From assembly GCA_036346225.1 (NCBI GenBank), contig JARFIW010000999.1:1099001-1163000 (forward strand): DNA of 64,000 bases, given 5' to 3'. The translations under genes and the position numbers were made by a program. This document shows positions 48,010 through 58,125 of this stretch, piece by piece. The stretch comes from Platerodrilus igneus (lineage: Eukaryota > Arthropoda > Insecta > Coleoptera > Lycidae). The first letter of the stretch is position 1. Each line of letters begins with the position of its first letter. The notes under the pieces are model-generated. The model worked only from the letters and a program-made list of their open reading frames with translations, was not told the DNA's origin and ran no database searches.

Positions 48010-50165
48010 GAGAGTAGTAGGATTGGATAGTCTAAGGATAACGCCGCCGCCGCCGCCGCTAACCGCTTTTTAATGAGTTTCCTCATTAAAAACCCATTAA
48101 TACTAATTGTTTTTTAATGGGTTTTCTCATTCAAAAACGATTAGTGCTAATCGCTTTGTAATTGGTTTCTCATTAAAAACCCATTAGCACTAATAGTTTT
48201 TTAATTGGACAACTCATTAACGCTAATCGCTTTTTAATGGGAAAGCTCATTAACGATGTTATCATTTTTCCTTACGTCACATGTTATATCATACTTTCTA
48301 TCTTGTGTAGCTCATCTTTCGAGATAAATCTATCTTGTTTGGTCTTAATTAATATTAGATTTTCTCAGCTACCTGAATTTCTATGAATTTTTTAGATAGC
48401 ATCATTCCCCAAGGAGCTACCCTCATTTTAAGATTTTTACCAGCAGTGATTTCTGACCATCCTGATAAATTTTTCAGCCATGCGATACATCAAATTAGTC
48501 TAAAATTTTACGCAGAATCTGAATCTGTGACTAGATTTAAAATCCGACCAACCGTTACCGTTTTACTCCCATACCCTCTAGCAAACATACCGCCACCGCA
48601 CCACTAATCGCTTTTAATGTCATATAATACGTTCTATCTTGTTTAGCTCATCTTTCGAAATGTACCTTGTTTGATATTAATTAATATTAGATTTTTTCTC
48701 AGCTACCTGAATTTCTAGGAATTCTTTAGATAGCATCACTCCCTAAGGCGGTTTCTCAATTTTAAGAGTTTTTACCAGGCGATTTCTGACCGTTCTTATA
48801 AATTTTTCAGCCATGCAACATATCAAATTAGTCTAGAATTTTACGCAGAATCTGAATCTATCTGTGAATAGATTTAAAATCCGACCACCCGTTATCGTAT
48901 TACACTCATACCCTCTAACGAACATACCGCCACTACACCACTAATCGCTTTTAATGTCATATCATACTTTCTAACTTGTATAGCTCATCTTTCGAGACAA
49001 ATGTACCTTGTTTGGTATCAATTAATATTAGATTTAGAAGGAAAAATTCATAGGTTACCCTATCATTTTTCTTTCTATCTAACCTAAGTCCACACAAGTC
49101 CAACTAACCTAACCTAACTCTAGACAACACTAGCTAACCTAACTCCTGACAAGTGCAACTACCTAACCTAACGCCAGACAACATCGACTAACCTAAGTGC
49201 GAATATTTTGCAAAAAAATGCTTAGTTGAAGAAAACTCTTACCTAGGTTAGATATAAATGCAAAAAATTAGAGGTTTGGGGCTTTAAAGAGGCGTAACTT
49301 TGTAAAAGGTGGTCCTATTTTAAATCTATTCACAGATTCGGATTTTGCGTTAAAGTCTAGACTAATTTGTTGTGCCACATGACTGAAAAATTTATAAGGA
49401 CGGTCAGAAATCGCTGCTGGTAAAAAATCTTAAAATTGGGATACCGCCTTAGGGAGTGATGCTATTTAAAAAAAATCCTAGAAATTCAGGTAGCTGAGAA
49501 AAATCTAATATTAATTGATACCAAACAAGGTACATTTATCTCGAAAGATGAACTAAACAAGATAAAAAGTATGATATGACATTAAAAGCGATTAGTGGTG
49601 CGGTGCGGTATGTTCGCTAGAGGGTATGGGTTTAAAACGGTAACGAGTAGTCGGATTTTAAATCTATTTACAGATTCAGATTCTGCGTAAAATTCTAGAC
49701 TAATGTGATGTGTCGGATGACTGAAAAATTTATAAAGACAGTCAGAAATCGCTTCTGGTAAAAAGTCTTAAAATGAGGGTAGCTACCTGGAGAGTGATGC
49801 TATCTAAACAATTCCTAGAAATTTAGGTGGCTCAGAAAAAGCTAATATTAATTGAGACCAAACAAGATAGATTTATCTCGAAAGATGAACTAAACAAGAT
49901 AGAAAGTATGATATGACATTTAGGTTACGGTGGCGGTAGTGGTAATGATAGATGTGACGTAAGGAAAATTGATGACATCGTTAATGAGTTTTTCATTAAA
50001 AAGCGATTAGCCTTAATGAGTTTTCCAATTAAAAGCAATTAGTGCTAATCTTTTTTTAATGAGAAACCCCATTAAAAAACGATTACTGCTAATGTTTTTT
50101 AATGAAAAACTCATTAAAAAGCGATTCGCGGTGGCAGCGCTGTCCTCGGACCATTCAATCCTAGT
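48010..50165. mobile_element. Foldback element in the last Mip intron
   Basis: The outer parts are inverted copies: 'aggattggatagtctaaggataacgcc' near 48020 pairs with the reverse complement of the sequence near 50130-50165. Next comes a cluster of short palindromes based on CGCTTTTTAATGAG/CTCATTAAAAA (48060-48260 and 49980-50135). Inside these, each arm holds about two tandem copies of a roughly 350-bp unit (starts near 48260, 48605 and partly 48950; mirrored at 49310-49610 and 49620-49930). The loop is about 49030-49310. A (GCC)n run lies at 48042-48060. No transposase. Structure fits foldback-type elements. Confidence 0.75.
49085..49245. repeat. Degenerate CCTAA (insect telomere-like) repeats in the foldback loop
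   Basis: The loop contains many 'taacctaac' words with spacers such as 'ctagacaacac' and 'tgacaagtgcaact'. TTAGG/CCTAA is the usual insect telomere unit. The array here is short and irregular, so it is at most an interstitial, decayed form or a chance A/C-rich repeat. Confidence 0.45.
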
Positions 50166-50479
50166 ACTAAAGAGGGCTACTAATTCAGGCATGGAAAGAA
50201 ACATGCGCAAAATTGAAATTCAGGAAAACCCATATAATATGATTTCAAAAGATGAACTTCTTTAGTGACCCGGTTAGTGGTCCATACCGGAAAGTGTCTG
50301 GCATGTTACTATCCTAAAACATATATAAGCAGAAAAAAGCAAAGAATCTGTTAATTAAGTATATTATTATTACTCGATTTCTTTATTATTTAATCTATCA
50401 AGTACGTTTGTTACTATAATACAGTCAAGTTTTATATTTACAAAATTATTTAACAAGTTATTAAAGTGAACAAAATAAA

Positions 50480-51240
50480 GTCGTATCGGAAGTTGAATTT
50501 AAAGTCGAAGTCAAAGGTAAAATCGAAATTAAATTTGAACCGAATTCAAAGTCAAATTCGAAGTCGAAGTGATATTGGAAGAATACTAATTAGAAATTAA
50601 AGTGAATTTCGAAGTTGCATTCGAAGTCACATTTAAAATATAATTCAAAGAAGAGCTTTAAATGGAACTCGAATTCAATACCGATATCAAAATTTAATTT
50701 GAAGTTAAATGTCAAGTTGGATTTAAAGTCAAATGTGCATTCGACAGCCTATTGTAGTCTAATAGTAATTTGAGTTTCAGAGCCTCAAAGTCACATTCAA
50801 AGACCAATTCTAAGTGAAATTTCAAGCTGAATTAAAAGTTGAATTCCAAGTCAGATTCAAAATCGAAAGTATAGGTCTAATTCAAATTCGAATTCGAATT
50901 TGAAGAAAATTCAAACTCAAATTGTAAATTAATTTGTAATCAAATTTGAATTTGAGTTCGAAGTTGAATTTGGAGTTGGGTTCAAAGTCAAAATGGAATG
51001 CGAAATTAAAGTTGCAGTCGAAATGTAACTCGGTCTTAAAATCGAATTTGAGATTGAATTCGAAGTTCAACTTGGAAGTTGAATTGAAGTTTAAATCAAA
51101 ATTAAAATCTAACTTCAAATCGAATCTGAAGTCCAGAGCCAAGTCTAATTTAAATTCGAATTTGAATTGAAGTGATATTTGAAGTTGCACTCGAAGCCAA
51201 ATTCGAAGTTGAATTTCAAGTCAAATTCGAAGTCAAATTG
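50480..51240. repeat. Purine-rich low-complexity satellite, 'aattcgaagt' words
   Basis: Continuous variants of 'gaagtcaaattcgaagttgaatttgaa' with a rough 6- and 12-bp periodicity. Long open frames occur on both strands only because of this repeat, and they are not genes. The right part (51043-51240) is included in the 4.9-kb tandem duplication and recurs at 55921-56120. Confidence 0.75.
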
Positions 51241-51335
51241 AAGTATAAACAAAAAAGAAGACGAAGCAGCCGCCATTTGTGCATAAATATTATGCTAATT
51301 AGGAGCAAATAAGGAATATTGTAAAAACGATATAC

Positions 51336-51537
51336 CTCTAAAATTGCTCCAGTTGTCACGCTTTCCCCATCCTCCATTGAAACCTTTCCATGCGCGTTTT
51401 TCTTCGGCGTTTGTACCAGATTCTGAAATGTCTTCAAAGTCGTCAATTTTAGGGTTCTGTTCGCTTTGGTCAACGATGTCTTCCAACTGCTTAATAGTAT
51501 ACTCATAGTCTGGCGAAAACCTCTTTCCCCATCCTCC
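51336..51537 (-). CDS. Mip: Myoinhibitory peptide precursor, penultimate coding exon (copy 1)
   Basis: A T-rich acceptor (tttttatag) precedes a 202-nt exon in phase 0. It encodes GGWGKR (end of an upstream peptide), an acidic spacer (FSPDYEYTIKQLEDIVDQ... to ...GTNAEEKR), AWKGFNGGWGKR and the start of DNWSNFR. It ends in phase 1 at a GTATAT donor (51335). AWKGFNGGW fits the W-X6-W-amide rule. The exon splices in frame to 47483-47565 across a 3770-nt intron holding the foldback element and purine satellite. Upstream exons, including the signal peptide, are not in the window. An apparently identical exon lies at 56212-56413. Confidence 0.92.
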
Positions 51538-51624
51538 CTATAAAAAATAAATGTAAATTAACAAATTGATGGTAGCCATATATAAATATTAATATATTCA
51601 GCTGTAACTTGGCGAAGATCCATC

Positions 51625-51787
51625 ATAATAAATAGACTGAATATCCTAGTATTTTAGTCTTCACAAATAATAAGTTGTACAAAGTTATCGCATTTAAAAT
51701 CTGTTACAGGATAAACACAGACGAGTGCTTTCGATTATAGTAACTTGTCGATAAAAAAGTACTACTGATATTCAGTCTATTTGTTAT
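51625..51787. repeat. MITE with 21-bp inverted ends (copy 1)
   Basis: The left end ATAATAAATAGACTGAATATC and right end GATATTCAGTCTATTTGTTAT are inverted repeats with one mismatch. Total length about 163 bp. Non-coding. It lies in the Mip intron upstream of the penultimate exon. Confidence 0.75.
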
Positions 51788-53198
51788 AAATGGATTGTTT
51801 CTTATTGTGTGCTAACCTAGACATTCCCCTGAAACTCTCACAGACTGCACTTTTCACTATCTGCGTGCAATAATCTGATCTAGGTTTACCTATACCTCTC
51901 TTTTTTCCTATCTCTGCCAGTAGTATATCCTGCACGATTCCCCAAATGCCTTAGAACGTATCCTGTCCCTCTATTTCTACTATTCGTTTTTGTTTTCCAC
52001 AGATATATTTTTCCCTGCCACTTTTAGAACTTCTCTGTTATTAACTTTGTCTGTCCAAGCTACTATCAATATACATCTGAAACACCACCTTCCATGAGGA
52101 TTCTACCCTTTTCCTGTCTACTTCTTCTACCATCCCTATTTCATAGTCGTACAGTGCTGTGCTCCACACATAAGCTATCAACAATTTTTTACTTGTATTT
52201 ATGTTTGTAGTCTTCGAACATAACAACTGCTCCTTCTTGCTAGATATACCTTGGTTCGTCTTCTATTGTTTTCTAAATATATACCCTATTTCGCCAATAT
52301 TCAGTGGTATGTGAAAAGGGTTAGCAACCTGTGGCTACCAAGATCCCCCAACACTTAGACATTTGCAGAATTAATAATTTTCCAATAAACCCTTTCCCAC
52401 AATTAATATTAGTTGAGAATATTGCAAGACCAATACCTGTAGTTGTTTATAATAATCATCAGATTTAAGTACAGTTATTTTTTTTCATCATTAGTTTTCC
52501 ATCTTGGAACTGGTTGGACGCTTAACTCCATTGATTTCTATTTTGAGCTAGCCTACGCATTTCCTTGAAATTCCCACAGATACACCTGTGTGCAATAATC
52601 TATCATAGATCTACCTTTCTCTCTTTTTTTATCTCTGCTTCTAATATATTCCGCAGTATTCTCTCTTACCTTAGTATGTGACCTATAATCCTATCTCTCA
52701 TATTTTGTACTGTTTCTCACATACTTTTTTCTTCCCCCACCATTTCTAGAACCTCTTTCTTCTTAACTTTGTCTGTCCATGATATTTTCATCACACGTCT
52801 GTAGTACCACATTTCAAAGGCTTCTAACTATTTCCTGTCTCCTTAACCCCCTTCACATCCATTAAATATCGGTGAAATAGGGTATATATTTACAAAACAA
52901 TAGAAAGGGAACCGAACTGTATCTAACAAGAAAGAGCAGGGCTATGTTCGAATACAACAAACATAGAATCAAGGACAAATTGTTGGAAGCATATTGTGAA
53001 GCACAGCACTATATGCCTATGAAATACAGACACTAGGAGAACCAGACAAGAAAAGAAAGAAGTTTTTTGAAATTCCATGCTTCAAGATAAACAGATAAAG
53101 TTAATAACAAAGTGGTTATAGAAATAGTAAGGAAATAAAGATATTTGTCTGAAATGCATTTTAAGGAATAGTGCGGGTTATATTACAAGTAGATATAG

Positions 53199-53200
<2 letters not shown>
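51788..53200. repeat. RTE-like LINE 3' ends in inverted arrangement (copy 1)
   Basis: On the plus strand: module A (about 51800-52310, reverse complement of the LINE C-terminal region; the minus strand still reads YVWSTALYDYE), module M (about 52312-52500, 'agcaacctgtggctaccaag'), and a second LINE tail (52500-52850). The orientation then flips at about 52855 and a minus-direction module A runs to 53200. It is a shortened relative of the structure at 23049-28555, with the central LINE ORF2 missing. Confidence 0.68.

Positions 53201-53245
<45 letters not shown>
53201..53245. repeat. (TA)n microsatellite, left flank of element E1
   Basis: About 22 uninterrupted AT dinucleotides. The counterpart in unit 2 (58081-58120) is shorter and has an AAATA interruption. 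Confidence 0.95.
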
Positions 53246-53248
<3 letters not shown>

Positions 53249-55169
53249 CTGTGATAAGGGGTTGTTTAAGGGTGCACTTTATAGGAAAGGTCATTTAGAA
53301 ATGAGAAATTACCATAGGCAGCAGAAAACTGCATTTATTTAGTGAAGAATTGAGAAATAGACATAGTTTGTAAATAGTAGGCAGTCAACACACTCTTTAT
53401 AAAGTATAAATAGTTTTAGGCGACGCACATAAACAGAGGAAGACGCATAGTTAGCGTAGAAACCAGGAACACATGCATTGGGTAAATAGTAAATATTTAA
53501 TACCCTGTAGATAAAGTTTTAGTTAATTTAGGTAAAGCAAGCAATGATATTTTTCAGTGGAAGCACGCGTATATTTATAAGTAAACGATAAAGTGTAATT
53601 AGACACGCATTCAAAAGAGTTCCAAACAATTAGATTAATACGGAGATAGAAATAGAGCTTCAGGTAGCATAGGTAAATGCGTGCAGATAGCTAACCATTT
53701 TTGATAAGAAAGTAGATTAAAAATTGCGTGAATAACATGTAAATATGAAAATTAAAAGTCGAATTGCATCAGTTGTTTATGGAAAAGCAATTAGATCTAT
53801 CAAAACACAGCATGTTGATAACGAAGACAGCTGCGACCAGCTTACAATTATTGGGCATCGTGGAGAATTACATCAGAAACTACTTTGAATGTAATTATTT
53901 GATTGGTTATAAATAAGCGACGAGCTCTAGACCATGCCCACTGACGGAGTGGGAACTGAATAATATATTAGCAGGTACAGTGACAACGAAGTCAGTTTGC
54001 AACTCACCAAAGGCCGCAGTGCGCCGCTATGAAATAAAGTAATACGTAATAATTTTAAAAGTGAAAGATAAAATAAGTGCTAATATGAAAACTATAATTG
54101 CCGATTAAACGTAAGTACATTTTGGTGAATTTATTTTAAACTAAAACATATTAATAATAGGGCTTCGAAGTACGGGGGGAAATAAACTACAATTTCTAAG
54201 TCTGGAGCAAGAATAATACAATTTGAGTAAGGGAAGAAAATAAACCACGATTTCAAGTCAGAAGACAATGATAATAAGAATTCTATTCTAAGTTTGAGGA
54301 AATTGATTGATAAGAAGTAATAAGTCTGAAATGAAACGACAATAAATTGGGGTGCATAAATTAATAATGGTAGTCCATAGGGTAATGGCAATAATTTAAA
54401 TGTAATCCTGAATTGGGTGAAGATAATTTTTATTCAAATGGAAGCGTTGATGTGAAGAAAATAGACCAGGTCAGATTTTTTAGTTATAAGACATTTTATT
54501 TTTCTTTTTTTTTTTTATTTTGAATATTGAATTTGCTTAATATAATATGAATGTGAAAAGTCAACAAAAGAAGTTGCATACGTATAAAGTGAGTAATATG
54601 ATAACAGGTTTAGAACGTTCTACACTTCGTTGATAAGGATAATAGGTTTTTTTTTGGTGACTTTGGGTTTTGAATAAATAGTATATGATGCTTAATAAAT
54701 GAAATTTACAGCATTAACTAATTGAAAAGTGTATTACAAATAATTTACAAAAACTGTACATAATAATATTGGTTTCATTATATAAAATAGAAACTTAACT
54801 GAATTTCATAATTCCAAATAAATGCTAGCCCAGGTCATAAGATAAAGTCAATGGGAGTAATTTGTTAATTTAAATAGTTCAAGGAGGAGCTACGAGTTGA
54901 ATAGAAAATTGATAAAAAGTAAGGCGGTAACATATCGAATTGTGTTATTGGTTGACAAGGTTGGTTCAAGATAAAATCCAGTTAAGTTTCTGGAGGGAAT
55001 TGATAGCAATATTAATAAGACAGTCCAACGTCGGAGATAATTACAATCTTGTTTATTCATAGTAATATTAATATGGTCGCTCAAATGAGGGAGCGCGAAT
55101 AATTTAGAGTACATAGCAAACAATATAACAGCCCAACGAAGGGACTCGATAATTCCAGTAGTAGCATAG

Positions 55170-55172
<3 letters not shown>
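53246..55172 (+). mobile_element. (TA)n-associated element E1, about 1.9 kb, non-coding
   Basis: Termini TTGCTGTGATAAGGGG (left) and AGTAGCATAGCAA (right) give an inverted TGCTRTG...CATAGCA pair, and both sides are (TA)n. Inside are a TATAAATA box (about 53910) and an AATAAA (about 54040), spaced as in an LTR. There is no open reading frame of note. It resembles a long solo LTR or a non-autonomous element that targets ATAT. The forward copy at 467, which precedes gag, shares its left terminus. Confidence 0.6.
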
Positions 55173-55212
<40 letters not shown>

Positions 55213-55416
55213 TTAAGTCTTCAATGTTAACCTACACATTTCCCTAAAATTTCCACATTCTACATCTTTCACTATATGCGTGCAATATTCTGATCTAGAT
55301 TTACATTTACCTCTCTATTCCTATATCTACTTGTAATATAAGCCGCACTATTCCCCAAAAATGCATTAAAACATATCCTGCCTTATTTCTCCTATTTTTT
55401 TTTAATAATATATATA
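55173..55416. repeat. (TA)n plus RTE-like LINE tail fragment
   Basis: A (TA)n run to about 55209 is followed by about 190 bp of LINE 3' end in reverse complement, starting 'cattaagtcttcaatg', like the outer end at 23049. A short TA run then leads to the next (TA)n-associated element. The duplicated counterpart is 60047-60280. Confidence 0.65.
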
Positions 55417-55920
55417 TTGCTGTGATAAGGGGTTGCTTAGGGGTGTATTAAATAGCAAGGGTCGTGTAGTAACCATAAATTGCGACAGGAAGCAGAAAAC
55501 TGCATTTATTTAGCAGAAAATTAAGTAATTAATACATTATGTAAATAGTAAGCATTTAACACCCTGTATATAGACCATAATTAGCTTTAAACAATGCGAA
55601 TAACCATATCTTACAACAATAGAACGCGTATTTCGCATAAAAATAGGTAATTCATACGTTATGTAAATAGCGAGTATTTAACACTCGGAATATAGAGCTT
55701 TATTAATTTTAAGCAATGCTAAGTAAGAATATCTTTGCATAAAAAGTACGCGTACTCAGAAGAAGTGATAGTACATGTAATTAAACACGCGTTGAGAAGT
55801 GTTCTAATTAGTTATAAAACAAATACGAAGATAAGAGATAAAACCTAACAAAGCTTTACGGAATTACGCAGAAACAATAAACATTTTGATAAGAAAATGC
55901 AGTTCAAACACGTGTAAAAT
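55417..55920 (+). mobile_element. (TA)n-associated element E2, truncated by the duplication junction
   Basis: First 504 bp of the element that is complete at 60281-62115. It ends at the tandem-duplication breakpoint. Confidence 0.65.
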
Positions 55921-56211
55921 CGAATTTGAGATTGAATTCGAAGTTCAACTTGGAAGTTGAATTGAAGTTTAAATCAAAATTAAAATCTAACTTCAAATCG
56001 AATCTGAAGTCCAGAGCCAAGTCTAATTTAAATTCGAATTTGAATTGAAGTGATATTTGAAGTTGCACTCGAAGCCAAATTCGAAGTTGAATTTCAAGTC
56101 AAATTCGAAGTCAAATTGAAGTATAAACAAAAAGAAGACGAAGCAGCCGCCATTTGTGCATAAATATTATGCTAATTAGGAGCAAATAAGGAATATTGTA
56201 AAACGATATAC

Positions 56212-56413
56212 CTCTAAAATTGCTCCAGTTGTCACGCTTTCCCCATCCTCCATTGAAACCTTTCCATGCGCGTTTTTCTTCGGCGTTTGTACCAGATTCT
56301 GAAATGTCTTCAAAGTCGTCAATTTTAGGGTTCTGTTCGCTTTGGTCAACGATGTCTTCCAACTGCTTAATAGTATACTCATAGTCTGGCGAAAACCTCT
56401 TTCCCCATCCTCC
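56212..56413 (-). CDS. Mip: Myoinhibitory peptide precursor, penultimate coding exon (copy 2)
   Basis: Duplicate of 51336-51537 with the same coding sequence as far as I can compare, and intact acceptor and donor. Gene orientation places this copy upstream of copy 1. The exon begins in phase 0 and ends in phase 1 (202 nt), so splicing copy 2 to copy 1 would read G-R-M-G-K-E-V-F-A-R-L and stop, losing the last two peptides. Either copy alone spliced to 47483-47565 gives the full product. It could be an alternative exon, an ignored exon, or an assembly duplicate of one locus. Confidence 0.8.
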
Positions 56414-56500
56414 CTATAAAAAATAAATGTAAATTAACAAATTGATGGTAGCCATATATAAATATTAATATATTCAGCTGTAACTTGGCGAAGATCCATC

Positions 56501-56664
56501 ATAATAAATAGACTGAATATCCTAGTATTTTTAGTCTTCACAAATAATAAGTTGTACAAAGTTATCGCATTTAAAATCTGTTACAGGATAAACACAGACG
56601 AGTGCTTTCGATTATAGTAACTTGTCGATAAAAAAGTACTACTGATATTCAGTCTATTTGTTAT
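56501..56664. repeat. MITE with 21-bp inverted ends (copy 2)
   Basis: Copy of 51625-51787 within unit 2 of the tandem duplication. Confidence 0.75.
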
Positions 56665-58080
56665 AAATGGATTGTTTCTTATTGTGTGCTAACCTAGACA
56701 TTCCCCTGAAACTCTCACAGACTGCACTTTTCACTATCTGCGTGCAATAATCTGATCTAGGTTTACCTATACCTCTCTTTTTTCCTATCTCTGCCAGTAG
56801 TATATCCTGCACGATTCCCCAAATGCCTTAGAACGTATCCTGTCCCTCTATTTCTACTATTCGTTTTTGTTTTCCACAGATATATTTTTCCCCTGCCACT
56901 TTTAGAACTTCTCTGTTATTAACTTTGTCTGTCCAAGCTACTATCAATATACATCTGAAACACCACCTTCCATGAGGATTCTACCCTTTTCCTGTCTACT
57001 TCTTCTACCATCCCTATTTCATAGTCGTACAGTGCTGTGCTCCACACATAAGCTATCAACAATTTTTTACTTGTATTTATGTTTGTAGTCTTCGAACATA
57101 ACAACTGCTCCTTCTTGCTAGATATACCTTGGTTCGTCTTCTATTGTTTTCTAAATATATACCCTATTTCGCCAATATTCAGTGGTATGTGAAAAGGGTT
57201 AGCAACCTGTGGCTACCAAGATCCCCCAACACTTAGACATTTGCAGAATTAATAATTTTCCAATAAACCCTTTCCCACAATTAATATTAGTTGAGAATAT
57301 TGCAAGACCAATACCTGTAGTTGTTTATAATAATCATCAGATTTAAGTACAGTTATTTTTTTTCATCATTAGTTTTCCATCTTGGAACTGGTTGGACGCT
57401 TAACTCCATTGATTTCTATTTTGAGCTAGCCTACGCATTTCCTTGAAATTCCCACAGATACACCTGTGTGCAATAATCTATCATAGATCTACCTTTCTCT
57501 CTTTTTTTATCTCTGCTTCTAATATATTCCGCAGTATTCTCTCTTACCTTAGTATGTGACCTATAATCCTATCTCTCATATTTTGTACTGTTTCTCACAT
57601 ACTTTTTTCTTCCCCCACCATTTCTAGAACCTCTTTCTTCTTAACTTTGTCTGTCCATGATATTTTCATCACACGTCTGTAGTACCACATTTCAAAGGCT
57701 TCTAACTATTTCCTGTCTCCTTAACCCCCTTCACATCCATTAAATATCGGTGAAATAGGGTATATATTTACAAAACAATAGAAAGGGAACCGAACTGTAT
57801 CTAACAAGAAAGAGCAGGGGCTATGTTCGAATACAACAAACATAGAATCAAGGACAAATTGTTGGAAGCATATGTGTGAAGCACAGCACTATATGCCTAT
57901 GAAATAGAGACACTAGGAGAACCAGACAAGAAAAGAAAGAAGTTTTTTGAAATGCCATGCTTCAAGATAAACAGATAAAGTTAATAACAAAGTGGTTATA
58001 GAAATAGTAAGGAAATAAAGATATTTGTCTGAAATGCATTTTTAAGGAATAGTGCGGGTTATATTACAAGTAGATATAGG
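56665..58080. repeat. RTE-like LINE 3' ends in inverted arrangement (copy 2)
   Basis: Copy of 51788-53200 in unit 2. Confidence 0.68.
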
Positions 58081-58083
58081 AAT

Positions 58084-58120
<37 letters not shown>

Positions 58121-58125
<5 letters not shown>

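Larger units (their letters stand above)
51043..55920. repeat. Tandem duplication, unit 1 (4878 bp)
   Basis: Sequence from 51043 is repeated from 55921 with about 1% differences by eye, mainly in (TA)n length, homopolymers and scattered substitutions. The unit contains the satellite end, a Mip exon, a MITE, LINE-tail inverted structure, one complete (TA)n-associated element and the first 504 bp of a second. The last six bases before the unit (TAAAAT at 51037-51042) equal the last six bases of the unit (55915-55920), so the junction has 6-bp microhomology. Confidence 0.93.

Noticed and set aside
48060..48260. Regularly spaced short palindromes resembling a CRISPR array
   Set aside because: This is an animal genome, the spacers are not unique, and the block is mirrored at 49980-50135 as part of a foldback element.
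50882..51190. Open frames of about 75-100 codons on both strands
   Set aside because: They consist only of short repeated K/L/N/S or F/D/L words created by the purine-rich satellite.
51336..56413. Expansion of the Mip peptide array by adding another exon to the reading frame
   Set aside because: The exon is 202 nt (phase 0 to phase 1), so adding a copy in series breaks the frame.
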